A stretch of DNA of 64,000 bases from Aestuariivivens insulae (GCF_022662195.1 NZ_JAKMCS010000004.1:1-64000); one strand, 5' to 3'; numbered from the stretch's first letter, positions 45,247-55,232 are shown. Notes: generated from the sequence alone by a model not told the origin. A program made the numbers and translations.

Positions 45247-45738
45247 TTATGATGGATCTACTAAAAATAATGGTTGATCGAACTCAACAGGAGACGCATC
45301 ATCTACCAATATCTTAACTACTTTTCCTGAAACTTCAGACTCTATTTCATTGAATAGTTTCATAGCTTCAATAATACATAGTACATCACCCTCTGCGATA
45401 GTTTGACCTACCTCAACAAATAATGGCTTGTCTGGTGAAGGTTTTCTGTAGAACGTTCCTATGATAGGTGATTTTATCGTGATGTATTTGGAGTCGTCTG
45501 ATGCTGGTGCAGGAGCTGCGGCAGGTGCAGCTGGTTCGGCTGCAGCTGGTGCTTGTGCAGGAACGGCTACTTGTGGCACTTGCTGAACCGGTGCCGTTGG
45601 CATTTGGTGTACTATAGTAGTTTCTGATTCGGCTCCTGTTTTAATGGTGATCTTAATATCATCCATTTCTAATTTAACCTCACTTGCTCCAGATTTTGCA
45701 ACGAACTTAATTAAGTTTTGAATCTCTTTAATATCCAT
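45247..45738 (-). CDS. accB: Biotin carboxyl carrier protein of acetyl-CoA carboxylase
   Basis: The 163-residue carrier has a folded N-terminus, an alanine/proline-rich linker (about residues 45-85) and the C-terminal biotinyl domain with [13 protein letters not shown], whose lysine takes biotin. A thumb-type insertion is present ([16 protein letters not shown]), as in true AccB. It sits between fabH and accC, 30 bases from fabH, and belongs to one operon. Confidence 0.95.
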   Translation of the reverse strand: MDIKEIQNLIKFVAKSGASEVKLEMDDIKITIKTGAESETTIVHQMPTAPVQQVPQVAVPAQAPAAAEPAAPAAAPAPASDDSKYITIKSPIIGTFYRKPSPDKPLFVEVGQTIAEGDVLCIIEAMKLFNEIESEVSGKVVKILVDDASPVEFDQPLFLVDPS

Positions 45739-45768
45739 AATATGAATTGGTAATTGGTTATCTGTTAA

Positions 45769-46761
45769 TTAATTATATGCCCATTTTAAATAAATGGCTC
45801 CCCAGTTAAATCCGCCACCAAAGGCAGCAAAAATTAAATTATCGCCTTTTTTAAGTTGCGATTCATAATCGTTTAATAATAACGGTAATGTTGCCGATGT
45901 AGTATTGCCATACTTATGTATGTTGACCATTACTTTTTCCTCTTCTAAATCTATACGTTGCGCAGTAGCATCGATAATACGTTTGTTGGCTTGGTGGGGT
46001 ACCAACCAATCTACATCTTCTTTAGTAAGGTTGTTACGCTCTAAAACTTTTACGGTAGCATCGGCCATATTGAAAACCGCATTTTTAAAAACGGTTCTTC
46101 CCTCTTGGAATGCATATTGTCCGCCTTCATCTATAGCTTCATGCGTTATAGGGTGTACAGAACCGCCATAGGTTGCCTGTAAAAACTCGCGTCCTGTACC
46201 GTCACTTCTTAAATATTCGTCCTGTAATCCTAAGTTTTCTTCATTAGGCTCAAATAAAACAGCTCCGGCACCATCTCCAAAAATGATACAGGTAGCCCTG
46301 TCTCTATAGTTAATAATAGAAGACATTTTATCGGCTCCTATTAACAACACATTTTTGTACCTGCCCGACTCTATATAGCTGGCCGCAACAGACATACCAT
46401 ATAAAAAACTAGAACATGCTGCATCCATATCAAATGTAAAAGCATTTGTCGCACCAATTTGAGAAGCTGTATAAGCTGCTGTTGAGGCTGCTTTCATATC
46501 TGGAGTTGCAGTAGCAACAATAACAAGTTCTATGGTTTTAGGATCTATTCCTTTTTTATCGATAAGGTCTTGGGCTGCTTTTATAGCCAGGTAAGATGTT
46601 CCTTTGCCTTCTTCTTTTAAAATTCGACGCTCTTTGATTCCAGTACGGGTGGTAATCCATTCGTCATTAGTATCAACCATGGTTTCAAGAATTTGATTGG
46701 TTAATACATAGTCTGGCACATAAGCACCAACAGCTGTAATTGCCGCAGAGATTTTACTCAT
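45769..46761 (-). CDS. fabH: 3-oxoacyl-ACP synthase III
   Basis: The 330-residue condensing enzyme joins acetyl-CoA-type starters with malonyl-ACP. The catalytic triad is cysteine in DAACSSFLYGM, histidine in VPHQANKRI and asparagine in YGNTTSATLPL. It leads the accB-accC genes. An AT-rich 130-base space separates it from the rpmF terminator upstream, so it may have its own promoter. Confidence 0.94.
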   Translation of the reverse strand: MSKISAAITAVGAYVPDYVLTNQILETMVDTNDEWITTRTGIKERRILKEEGKGTSYLAIKAAQDLIDKKGIDPKTIELVIVATATPDMKAASTAAYTASQIGATNAFTFDMDAACSSFLYGMSVAASYIESGRYKNVLLIGADKMSSIINYRDRATCIIFGDGAGAVLFEPNEENLGLQDEYLRSDGTGREFLQATYGGSVHPITHEAIDEGGQYAFQEGRTVFKNAVFNMADATVKVLERNNLTKEDVDWLVPHQANKRIIDATAQRIDLEEEKVMVNIHKYGNTTSATLPLLLNDYESQLKKGDNLIFAAFGGGFNWGAIYLKWAYN

Positions 46762-46892
46762 AATTTTAGAGTTAATTTGACCAAAAAATTATAAAAATTG
46801 GACAAAAACATTTAAAATTTGTGAAAACTACTAAATTTTGGTTTAATAATACACAAAATTAAGTGTTTTTGTTAGTAGTTGAATACACTTCA

Positions 46893-46920
46893 TAAAAAAA
46901 ACGCTCAACAGGTGAGCGTT
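46893..46920 (-). terminator. Terminator after rpmF
   Basis: On the minus strand ACGCTCA and TGAGCGT form a 7-bp stem with a 5-base loop, followed by eight T residues. It lies 22 bases after the rpmF stop and separates it from fabH. Confidence 0.88.
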
Positions 46921-46942
46921 TTATTATATGTGCGCATAATAC

Positions 46943-47146
46943 TTATGCTAAATTCTCTACTTCTTCAGAGTTATCTATTAATACTTGACCTCTGTAGTAT
47001 AATTTTCCTTCATGCCAATGTGCTCTGTGGTACAAGTGCGCTTCACCAGTTGTAGGACATGTAGCAATCTGTGGCGCAGTTGCCTTATAATGGGTTCTTC
47101 TTTTATCTCTTCTTGTTTTCGAGATTTTTCTTTTAGGATGTGCCAT
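46943..47146 (-). CDS. rpmF: 50S ribosomal protein L32
   Basis: The 67-residue L32 begins [20 protein letters not shown], the invariant start of the family, and has [18 protein letters not shown]. Only one cysteine of the zinc-ribbon set remains, a form common in this lineage. It lies 8 bases after the DUF177 gene, the classic pairing. Confidence 0.95.
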   Translation of the reverse strand: MAHPKRKISKTRRDKRRTHYKATAPQIATCPTTGEAHLYHRAHWHEGKLYYRGQVLIDNSEEVENLA

Positions 47147-47154
47147 TTTATGAT

Positions 47155-47700
47155 TTATTTATCCGTTAATAATTTCTTTAATGTGTTCCATCGAGGATCT
47201 ATATCCTCTTCTGTTTGCTTTTCTTTATTAAGCTTTGGGCTTAATTCCTCTAATTTTTTAAGTATGTCTGAACTTAAAGTGCCATCTTCTACTCCAGGGT
47301 GTATCCTCTTAATAGGCACTGCCAATACAATTAGTTCGTAAATGTATTGCTGAATATTAATTTCGTGTTCTCCATGGGGTATGATAAGGATATCTATATA
47401 CTCATCATTAAATTCATCTCCAAACTTAACCACTAAATCAAACACATTGTTAATGGTTTGGTTATAAGGCTCATTAGTGAGATCACAATTAATATTAACT
47501 TCACCCGAAACTTCGAAATGTAATTCAAGTAATGTTGTCTTCTTATTTAAGGTAACATTAACCTGAACATTAGCATCATTGAAGTCTTCATACTCAAAAT
47601 ACTCAAAGAACTCTTGCTCAATCTTATACTCAAAAAGATGCGCTCCAACTTTTAACCCAACAAATGGTATTGTATACGCTTTCAAAGGCTTCATTATCAC
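47155..47700 (-). CDS. DUF177 (YceD-like) protein
   Basis: The 181-residue protein matches the DUF177/YceD family by position directly before rpmF and by sequence, with [20 protein letters not shown] in the middle and [14 protein letters not shown] at the end. The family is linked to rRNA or ribosome assembly, but no exact activity is settled. The gene begins 67 bases after pdxA on the same strand. Confidence 0.85.
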   Translation of the reverse strand: MIMKPLKAYTIPFVGLKVGAHLFEYKIEQEFFEYFEYEDFNDANVQVNVTLNKKTTLLELHFEVSGEVNINCDLTNEPYNQTINNVFDLVVKFGDEFNDEYIDILIIPHGEHEINIQQYIYELIVLAVPIKRIHPGVEDGTLSSDILKKLEELSPKLNKEKQTEEDIDPRWNTLKKLLTDK

Positions 47701-47767
47701 ATCTATTTTGAGCCTGCAAATATATAAATTTTTATTTATGCCACCTTACTTATAAACATTTTTTTGT

Positions 47768-48814
47768 TTATATCTTTTTCGGCGCTTTTTTTAACGGATT
47801 TGAGTTAAGATCCTCATAGTCACGTCTATTTCTATAAATTTTAATTGCTGTAAATACTGCTTCTTTAAAAGACCCAGCATCGGCAACTCCTTTCCCTGCT
47901 ATTTCATAAGCAGTGCCATGATCTGGTGAGGTCCGAATTCGGTTTAGCCCACCCGTAAAATTCACCCCTTGGCCAAAGGACAAGGTTTTAAATGGTATTA
48001 GGCCTTGATCGTGGTAGGCAGCAATAATAGCATCGAAATTTTTGTAATTATCCGACCCAAAAAAGCTATCGGCCGCATAAGGCCCAAAGACTAACTTACC
48101 CGATTCTTTAATCTTTGTAAGCGTAGGTCGCATTATCGCATCGTCTTCATTGCCGATAACACCATTATCTCCTGTATGCGGGTTAATGCCTAGAACAGCA
48201 ACTTTGGGCATATTAATCCTAAAGTCTTTTTTTAGTGAATCGTAAATAATATCTATCTTTTTTTCAATGAGCTCTGGAGTAATATGGTGGGCCACATCTT
48301 TAACCGGCACATGATCGGTTAACAAGCCAATCCTTAAGCCATTAGAAACCATAAACATTAGGCTTTCCCCTTTTAATTGTTGTGCCAAATAATCGGTGTG
48401 ACCTGGAAAATTAAAGGTTTCAGATTGGATGTTATGTTTGTTTATAGGCGCGGTAACTAAAACATCGATGTTTTCGTCCTTAAGTGCTTTTGTGGCTACA
48501 GCAAGCGACTTTACGGCATAACTCCCAATTTTAACATCCTCTTGACCAAAATTAATGTTTACGGGTTCTTTCCAACAATTGAACACATTAACCTTTCCGT
48601 GCTTTATTTGATCAAAACTATTAATGTTATTAAAATGTATTTCCGAATCGAAATGTGTCTTTAAAAATCCCATCACTTTAGCTGAGGCAAAAATGACTGG
48701 CGTGCAAAATTCTAAGGTTCTCTCGTCTTCAAAAGCTTTTAAGACAATTTCGCCTCCTATACCATTTAAATCGCCAATAGATATTCCTACTATAATGTTT
48801 TCTTCGTTCTCCAT
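47768..48814 (-). CDS. pdxA: 4-hydroxythreonine-4-phosphate dehydrogenase
   Basis: The 348-residue enzyme oxidises 4-phosphohydroxythreonine in pyridoxal phosphate synthesis. Motifs are GISIGDLNGIGGEIVLKAF, APINKHN, FPGHTDYLA with the metal histidine, LGINPHTGDNG, AAYHDQGLIPFK and RTSPDHGTAYE. The C-terminal tail is lysine-rich. It is divergent from riboflavin synthase, 182 bases away. Confidence 0.94.
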   Translation of the reverse strand: MENEENIIVGISIGDLNGIGGEIVLKAFEDERTLEFCTPVIFASAKVMGFLKTHFDSEIHFNNINSFDQIKHGKVNVFNCWKEPVNINFGQEDVKIGSYAVKSLAVATKALKDENIDVLVTAPINKHNIQSETFNFPGHTDYLAQQLKGESLMFMVSNGLRIGLLTDHVPVKDVAHHITPELIEKKIDIIYDSLKKDFRINMPKVAVLGINPHTGDNGVIGNEDDAIMRPTLTKIKESGKLVFGPYAADSFFGSDNYKNFDAIIAAYHDQGLIPFKTLSFGQGVNFTGGLNRIRTSPDHGTAYEIAGKGVADAGSFKEAVFTAIKIYRNRRDYEDLNSNPLKKAPKKI

Positions 48815-48940
48815 TAAAATGATTGCGTTTTAGTTTTTTGATTTTTGTCCATTGAACTATTACAACGCCCTTTAGATCACTAATTTGTTTCTATATTGGT
48901 ATTAACCGTTGCGTACAAATGCCCTTTATGGCTTTCAATA

Positions 48941-48961
48941 GAAAAAATTCATGTACTTTTG
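48941..48961 (+). promoter_or_regulatory. Promoter core upstream of riboflavin synthase
   Basis: AAAAAATTCATG runs into TACTTTTG (48954-48961), a TAnnTTTG -7 box, 35 bases before the start codon. Its sequence is identical over at least 20 bases to the site before the QueD-like gene at 14015. Confidence 0.6.
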
Positions 48962-48996
48962 ATGAAGCAAATTTAACCAAATAAACAGATAATATT

Positions 48997-49590
48997 ATGT
49001 TTACCGGAATTATTGAAGCTATTGGAACGGTTACAGCATTGGATAATGAAAAAGGGAACCTTCATATTTCGATTGAAAGCAGCATAACACCTGAGCTAAA
49101 GATAGATCAAAGTGTTTCACATAACGGGGTATGTTTAACCGTTGTGGCTATTAACGATAACACTTATACGGTTACCGCCATTAATGAAACCCTTGAAAAG
49201 ACAAACCTAAAACATTTAAAAATAGGCGATAAGGTTAATTTGGAACGCGCCATGAAACTAGGGGATCGCCTCGATGGCCATATTGTGCAGGGCCATGTGG
49301 ACCAAACGGCTAAATGCACTAATATTGCATCGGCCAATGGCAGCTGGATATTTACCTTTAACTACGATGCCAAACTTAATAACATTACCATTGAAAAAGG
49401 CTCCATAACAATAAACGGTGTAAGTTTAACCGTTGTAAATTCCAAAGCCGACACTTTTAGTGTAGCCATTATACCCTACACTTTTGAGCATACCAATTTT
49501 AACTCCTTTAAAGTGGATGCTGTAGTTAATTTAGAATTTGATGTTTTAGGAAAATATGTATCGAAGCTTGTGTCTTTGAATAAAAACTAA
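48997..49590 (+). CDS. ribE: Riboflavin synthase, alpha chain
   Basis: The 197-residue enzyme converts two molecules of dimethyl-ribityl-lumazine to riboflavin. Two lumazine-binding repeats are clear: MFTGIIEAIGTVTAL with VSHNGVCLTVV, then GHIVQGHVDQTAKC with ITINGVSLTVV. The length is normal. No FMN riboswitch structure was recognised upstream, but the promoter is shared with the pterin gene. Confidence 0.95.
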   Translation: MFTGIIEAIGTVTALDNEKGNLHISIESSITPELKIDQSVSHNGVCLTVVAINDNTYTVTAINETLEKTNLKHLKIGDKVNLERAMKLGDRLDGHIVQGHVDQTAKCTNIASANGSWIFTFNYDAKLNNITIEKGSITINGVSLTVVNSKADTFSVAIIPYTFEHTNFNSFKVDAVVNLEFDVLGKYVSKLVSLNKN

Positions 49591-49596
49591 AAAACT

Positions 49597-49791
49597 TTAC
49601 TTTTTTTTAGACAATAAAATCCTTATACCGTAAAAAAGGCCACAAGCCAAAACCACCAAAGCATTAATGCCAACTGGAAACCCTGGTTGGTTTGTAGGCG
49701 GAGGCGGAGGCGGAACATCCTTTTGCGCCATACATACCATTCCTATTGACAAAAATAAGATTAAGGTTAGTATTTTATTGTTTAGTATCAT
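49597..49791 (-). CDS. Small secreted or membrane protein with proline run, 64 aa
   Basis: The product has a signal peptide (1-22, ending CMAQ), a PPPPPPTNQPGFPVG linker and a C-terminal membrane helix (44-60) with a KKK end. Signal, linker, hydrophobic helix and basic tail resemble small flavobacterial sorting-type proteins. No function is known. It is convergent with ribE, 6 bases away. Confidence 0.65.
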   Translation of the reverse strand: MILNNKILTLILFLSIGMVCMAQKDVPPPPPPTNQPGFPVGINALVVLACGLFYGIRILLSKKK

Positions 49792-50012
49792 GGGGGACCC
49801 TAAGGTATAAAAATCGCATTTAGTAAAACATTATGGCTAAACAATAAAAAACATCGGTGAAAAACAAATTTTATCGATAAACTACACAAATTTATAACTA
49901 CAAACCAGTAAAAAATAATCCCTCGTTTTTTAAAGTAAGCCCAACAAAGATATGTAATTAAATGCTAAATCTATGAAATTAAGTACCATGTAGGGATTAA
50001 ACATGTTTTACT

Positions 50013-50342
50013 TTGCCCATTAAATTTGACCTAAACAAAAGTACTACCAGAAATTTAGGAAAAGCACGTTTTGTTAAAAAATTCACTACTTATCATCCTG
50101 ATATACTTGTACCTGAAATTAGCTCTGCTGTTGAATATAAATATATAAGAAAAGGAGCTGGCATTGAAACTTATCTTGACCAAATTAAAACTGATGCCGA
50201 CAACTATGAAGGAGACCCTGAATATAAGTTCTTTTATGCAGTGATATATTTTGAAGATAAGTCAGTAATAAATCCAGCAGGATTCAAACAAGCTGTAATA
50301 GAGAAGAAATTTCCTGAAAATTGGACTTTAATACCATTATAA
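50013..50342 (+). pseudogene. Truncated nuclease-like (PD-(D/E)xK-type) C-terminal fragment
   Basis: The 109-residue reading ends naturally but has only a TTG start, and a stop lies just upstream, so its N-terminus is missing. FTTYHPDILVPEISSAVEYKYIRKG has the D...ExK spacing of PD-(D/E)xK nuclease cores, followed by TDADNYEGDPEYKFFYAVIYF. Such domains close many restriction-type or defence proteins. A small inverted repeat AACGGT/ACCGTT follows it at 50344-50370. It is a fragment; the assignment is tentative. Confidence 0.5.
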
Positions 50343-50507
50343 AAACGGTGTAGAACAATGGTAACCGTTGCACAAATCCATAATTTTAAAAACGAGTTAA
50401 TCACTCCCCTTCAACCTATTAATTTCCTAATCAAATTCCCTATTATACTACAACAATAGAAATTTTTTGTTGTATTTATTGCTATCTCCCTCTAACTATT
50501 AGTTACT

Positions 50508-51031
50508 TTATAACTTATTATCTTTCATAAAAGGAAAAAACTTTTTCTTACGCTGAATTAACTCAATAGGAAAAACTTCTTCTACCTTATCAAATACAAG
50601 ACATGAAATATTAATTGTTTGATCTTGCTTTGTGTATATTCTTGTAAAATGATATTTTCCAAAATATTGCCAATCTATTCTTTTATCATAACTTGGAGGT
50701 GTTAACCAAAGTTCTATTTCCTTTACATCATTTAAAGTAAACTGTAATGAGGTATTATCATTGACATATGTAAAAAATCTTTACTTTCTTCAAAGATCAC
50801 ATTTTTAGAATGCTTCCTATGATTGAAATAAAGAAGAACTAGTGGAAGTCCAAAAATAAGAAACCATGGTACCAGACCTCCTAAAACATAAATGTACCAA
50901 TCTATTTCACTAATCTTTCTATAATATTTATATACAATTAGAGTAACTATAGTTAAACTTAAAGTTTGTAATAAAATTTTATAGAAATAGTTCCATCGTG
51001 AAGATTGATTAACCTTATAAACTTTAACCAT
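50508..51031 (-). pseudogene. Frameshifted two-helix membrane protein
   Basis: The first part, from 51031, has two membrane helices (about 20-35 and 47-66), then HRKHSKNVIFEESKDF. At a run of six T residues near 50770-50776 the frame breaks; a shift of one base restores an open frame reading NTSLQFTLNDVKEIELW to KKKFFPFMKDNKL and a TAA at 50508. Together they would make about 174 residues. The break may be a real mutation, a phase-variable tract or a sequencing error. The family is unknown. Confidence 0.65.
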
Positions 51032-51139
51032 GCGAGTACCTAATGCTAGTTACAATATTCTTGAACAAATTTAAGAATTATCTTATTAGGGAAGCTAACC
51101 ACTTCCCTTTCAATCCTTAAAATCTGATAACTAGTCAAG

Positions 51140-53698
51140 TTATTTTTTTATAATCTTCTTAGTAACACTACCTTTATCAGAAACTATATTTAAGAAATAC
51201 ATGCCCTTTGGAAAACACTTTAAATCCACCTTATTCGTTATCTCTTTGTTTTGAAACAATAGTTTTCCAGAAATTGAATAAACCTCTACTTTTTCAATAA
51301 TTGTTCCATTTTTGGAGGATAAGTAGATTATATCATTTGTTGGGTTTGGATATATCCTAAAAGAATCTATTAATTCCTTACCGCCTATTCCAAGTGAATT
51401 ATCTACAATCTCAGTACTAACTATATTTGTAATAATTGGTTCATTGTAATCAAAATAAATATTTGCTTTTCCTGTTATAATATCTCCAACATCAACATTA
51501 TTTTGAGGCTTTATTTTGAAAGCAACAAAACCATGTGAATTTGGTTCATCATGTTGCTCTGCTGGCAATTGAATATTATCAAAATTAAAATCCACTACAT
51601 TACCATTGGAGATGGTTGTATAATAATCATGACTAGATGAAATTGGCAAAAAAGTATCCCAATCCAATTTATCCTCTAACACATCTCTTACTCTCACATT
51701 AATGGCACTTGCTGTTCCAGTATTTTGAAACCGTATTATATAATGAAGATATTCTCCAATTTCATCTATAGTAATTTCATTGCCTTGAACAACTTGTTTA
51801 TCATTTGGATCAAATGAATTTACTACTAATTGATTAAGTTCAAATTCATTATTGTTTAAATTTGAATCTAAACCAGTCAAACTAATCGTTGCCTTTAAAA
51901 GTAAAATATCATCTGAATTTACAACAGGAGGAGCATTTGTTTTTAATATTACATCAATATATCTACTCTCAAAAGGCTGTAATTTACTGTAATTATAGGT
52001 CAAACTACTTGATGTCATTAAATCTGGAGTCTGTGTCCCTTCTACATATGCTTGTTGGATATCATCAAACTGGACTACAAGATTTCCATTCTCTATTTCT
52101 GTTCCCAAATTTTGATAATAAATCCTATATTTAGATTCAAAACCTGGTCGTGCTTGCTCAGCTGGAATTAAATCAACAGAAACATCATTTATGATTTCAT
52201 TATTAGAAACACAAAAATTTACAGTTCTTGTTTCTGTAAGACCATTAAAAATGACTTCCTCACTTACTGGAGAAACTATAAAACGTGGGTCATTTAATAT
52301 TGGGCTGACAAAGAATGTTCCTTCTTGAACCAATGCTTTAGAAAGTCCACTGACACCAGTAAATGATATAATTTCGCCTGCGCCTTTGGTTATCTTTATT
52401 TTTATACTATTAGCTAGAACAGAAGACGATTGACAACCATTCCCTTGGGCATCAAATGATATGACGCTAAATAAAGTATTAAAATTTATATCAAATATTC
52501 TGACTTGACCCTGAGCATCCAGACCATTGGAATCATTTTTAATTGCTCCACCTATAAGTGTATTGCCATCAGCAGACAAAACGGCAGAAAACCCAAATTC
52601 TTCCCAAGCATTTTCTCCCAAGATATTAGAACCTAATTGTACCCAACTTTTACTTAATGAATCATAGTTATATAATTCAATCAAACCATATTTATCATTA
52701 AGACCCACACTATACAAAGGATCCCCAATAGCAATACGGGTTCCATTAGCAGATAATGAGACTGAATTACCATACTTGTGATTATATGAGCTCACATTTA
52801 AGCTAAATATTTTATTAGTCTGCCACTCTGTTCCAATAAAATCAAGTATCCTAACATGCCCTGCATTTGAATCAAGATTACGTGGTGCTCCATAGACAAT
52901 ACGGGTTCCATTATCTGACATACTCACAGATGTCCCGACTCTATCTCCTTGAGAGTTCCATTGAATATCATTCCCCATTTGAACCCAGTTAATATCAACA
53001 AATTGAAATGCTCTAGCCTTACCAATTCCTAATCCAGTGCCTGGGGCTCCAACTAATAAACGATTACCATCACCAGATAATGAAACAGAATAACCAAAAA
53101 ATTCCACTGTGTTTGAACCCGTTGGTTCACCATTTATATCTTGACCTAATTGTATCCAATCACTACCATCATACTCATAAACCCTGACCTGACCGTTTCC
53201 AGTTTCACTGTTAGATGGCTTACCTAGAACAATACGTTTTCCGTTATTAGACAATGATACAGCTATTGGACCATAATCATTGGGTTTTCTTATAAAATCC
53301 TCCCCTAATTGCACCCAATTAGACCCATCGTACTCAAAAACTTGAACATGAGATGTGCTACGAGCCGCTCCTACAGCCAAAATTTTTCCATCAGCAGATA
53401 GTGATACGCAATTTCCAAAATAACCACCTTGGGTACTTCCATAAATATCGTTCCCCAATTGGATCCAGTTTCCATCAATCTTATTGAATACTCTTACCTT
53501 ACCAGAGTCTGTACCATTACTATCATTTCTTTCTACCCCTACAGCAATAATAGAACCATCGTCTGAAATTGCTGTAGCACTTCCTAATAACTCCAATGAT
53601 GCTTCTCCATTAATAGCATCTCCTATTTGGACTTGGGAATTTATACCAAAGCTATATATAAGAAAAATTACTAATAAAATTCTTGTTGTTATTCTCAT
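51140..53698 (-). CDS. T9SS-sorted surface protein with propeller-like repeats
   Basis: The 852-residue protein has a signal peptide (1-22). Residues ~25-400 carry seven or so repeats of the form VRVFxxxxxxWxQLGxDI then SLSADGKxLAVG, giving a beta-propeller. A middle region near 540-770 has FDPNDKQVVQGNEITIDEIG and VRFQNTGTASAINVRVRD-type beta-sandwiches. The end has a type IX sorting domain, FRIYPNPTNDIIYLSS to GMYFLNIVSDKGSVTKKIIKK in two blocks. It should be exported by T9SS and fixed to or released from the cell surface. The ligand is unknown. Confidence 0.88.
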   Translation of the reverse strand: MRITTRILLVIFLIYSFGINSQVQIGDAINGEASLELLGSATAISDDGSIIAVGVERNDSNGTDSGKVRVFNKIDGNWIQLGNDIYGSTQGGYFGNCVSLSADGKILAVGAARSTSHVQVFEYDGSNWVQLGEDFIRKPNDYGPIAVSLSNNGKRIVLGKPSNSETGNGQVRVYEYDGSDWIQLGQDINGEPTGSNTVEFFGYSVSLSGDGNRLLVGAPGTGLGIGKARAFQFVDINWVQMGNDIQWNSQGDRVGTSVSMSDNGTRIVYGAPRNLDSNAGHVRILDFIGTEWQTNKIFSLNVSSYNHKYGNSVSLSANGTRIAIGDPLYSVGLNDKYGLIELYNYDSLSKSWVQLGSNILGENAWEEFGFSAVLSADGNTLIGGAIKNDSNGLDAQGQVRIFDINFNTLFSVISFDAQGNGCQSSSVLANSIKIKITKGAGEIISFTGVSGLSKALVQEGTFFVSPILNDPRFIVSPVSEEVIFNGLTETRTVNFCVSNNEIINDVSVDLIPAEQARPGFESKYRIYYQNLGTEIENGNLVVQFDDIQQAYVEGTQTPDLMTSSSLTYNYSKLQPFESRYIDVILKTNAPPVVNSDDILLLKATISLTGLDSNLNNNEFELNQLVVNSFDPNDKQVVQGNEITIDEIGEYLHYIIRFQNTGTASAINVRVRDVLEDKLDWDTFLPISSSHDYYTTISNGNVVDFNFDNIQLPAEQHDEPNSHGFVAFKIKPQNNVDVGDIITGKANIYFDYNEPIITNIVSTEIVDNSLGIGGKELIDSFRIYPNPTNDIIYLSSKNGTIIEKVEVYSISGKLLFQNKEITNKVDLKCFPKGMYFLNIVSDKGSVTKKIIKK

Positions 53699-53930
53699 AA
53701 TTTTTAAAGTTAACAGCTTGTATAAGTTTCCAGAATTTATTGTTAAACCAAATGTAGGAAAAAGAATCGTATAATTTAGATGAGGCTTTTACCTTACAAC
53801 TAAAATATATGCTCTTTGACAAATATTATCAAACCATGATTTTTAAAACCTTAAATTTGTAATCATTTTATTACCATTTTTATACCTGTTAATACTCTAG
53901 TTTTTTAAATAGAAACCTAAAATCAACTTA

Positions 53931-54743
53931 ATGAACAAACTAAACAACTACAATCTTTTGATTGTTTGTATTTCAATTTTAACATTTTTTACTTGCACTA
54001 AAGGAGATGAAAATTTAAAACATGAGTTTGAATTACCAACCTTAAACACTATTGATGTCACAAACATCACATCAAATTCAGTCAAAAGCGGAGGAATAAA
54101 TATAAATAATAAAGGTAGCGACATTATAGATAAGGGCTTATGTTGGAGTTTAAATCCTAACCCAACAATAGATGATTTCAAGCTAAGCAGTGGTAATGGT
54201 ATTGTAGATTTTAACTTAGAAATAACCAACCTTGATGAAAATACTGATTATTATATTAGAGCATATGCTACCAATGATGCTGGAACAGGTTACGGTAATG
54301 AACTTATGTTTACAACCTATATTAATACACCTTGTTCTCCTCCAGATAATAGTATAATTTTTGATTCTTCATTGAAAGCTCTAGGTGGATCCACCTATAG
54401 CACCATTGGATTATTTTATGGTGACTATGGCGTAAAATCCAATAGTCTACAAGGTGATCTTAGTATTGAATTCTCATCACCGCCAGAAAATGGTGTTTAT
54501 GATATTTCATCGGATCCTTTTCACATGACTTCTTCAGAATGTGCTGTGACTGGAGTATTTAAAATTTTTGGTGATTTTTCAAGTCATCGATATACAGCCA
54601 AGTCTGGGGCTAATGCGGTGGTCTATGTTGAAAAAATTGGGGAGAGTCAATATTCAATGACTTTTTGCGATTTGAATTTTTCTTCAGGTTCAATTTCATT
54701 TACTTTTAATGGCTCGAATGGAAATTTAACCACTACATTCTAA
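53931..54743 (+). CDS. Lipoprotein with fibronectin-type-III-like domain, 270 aa
   Basis: The lipobox is FFTC at about residue 22, so the protein is probably lipid-anchored. Residues 40-130 hold a fibronectin-like unit with DIIDKGLCWSLNPNPTIDD and LDENTDYYIRAYATNDAGTGYGNE, a pattern frequent in Bacteroidota surface proteins. The last ~135 residues are an unrecognised beta-rich domain. It is divergent from the T9SS gene and precedes the truncated outer-membrane gene. Confidence 0.75.
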   Translation: MNKLNNYNLLIVCISILTFFTCTKGDENLKHEFELPTLNTIDVTNITSNSVKSGGININNKGSDIIDKGLCWSLNPNPTIDDFKLSSGNGIVDFNLEITNLDENTDYYIRAYATNDAGTGYGNELMFTTYINTPCSPPDNSIIFDSSLKALGGSTYSTIGLFYGDYGVKSNSLQGDLSIEFSSPPENGVYDISSDPFHMTSSECAVTGVFKIFGDFSSHRYTAKSGANAVVYVEKIGESQYSMTFCDLNFSSGSISFTFNGSNGNLTTTF

Positions 54744-54799
54744 TATTAGATTTTTTTAACAAATATTACCCCTACTAATAATCATACATTAAAAAGCCA

Positions 54800-54910
54800 A
54801 TGAAAAAGAGTCTAACAATGTTTTTTATTTTATTATCAGTTTCTTTATTGGCTCAAGATACAAAGTTTGGAGTCAAGATAGGAACTACAAATTACATAGC
54901 TGATTTTTAG
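54800..54910 (+). pseudogene. Truncated outer-membrane beta-barrel gene, signal peptide only
   Basis: The 36-codon reading MKKSLTMFFILLSVSLLAQ followed by DTKFGVKIGTTNYIADF is a signal peptide plus the first strand of a porin-family protein. It stops in a TAG created by the 22-base repeat at 54903-54924. An intact protein would be near 200 residues. The remainder of the gene is not found downstream, so it was lost or moved. Confidence 0.65.
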
Positions 54911-54924
54911 GGAAGGCTACAGTA
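54903..54924. repeat. 22-base copy of the GTAGCC hairpin repeat
   Basis: This is identical over 22 bases to 2276-2297 (ATTTTTAGGG and AAGGCTACAGTA). The other hairpin arm is replaced by the outer-membrane gene, so the repeat marks the exact break point. Confidence 0.75.
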
Positions 54925-55232
54925 TGTTACGATTTTTTATGTAGATATTATAAATCAATGATAGCCAAAAAAAAGTGAGACAATAGAGTTATGCACCCAA
55001 AAATACTCAATCGATAGTTAAATTTAATAATAATTAAAAGTTTAAAACCTCCTATATCGCCTAACTAATTTTTTAATAACGTGTCATTAAAACTTCAGAA
55101 TACTGCAGATTATCATTATTACTGCTTGAAAAGATATAATGAGTGAAACCATTTAATTTAATAGTTCTATTAGAAGCCAAATTATAAAAAAATGTTCGTT
55201 TAGTTGGATCGCGCGTATCCTTACACAAACAA

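Noticed and set aside
48900-48915. AACCGTTGCG as a further cassette edge
   Set aside because: It lacks the palindrome core and lies between two housekeeping genes; probably coincidence.
48830-48996. FMN riboswitch before riboflavin synthase
   Set aside because: None of the conserved FMN riboswitch helices is visible in the 180-base leader.
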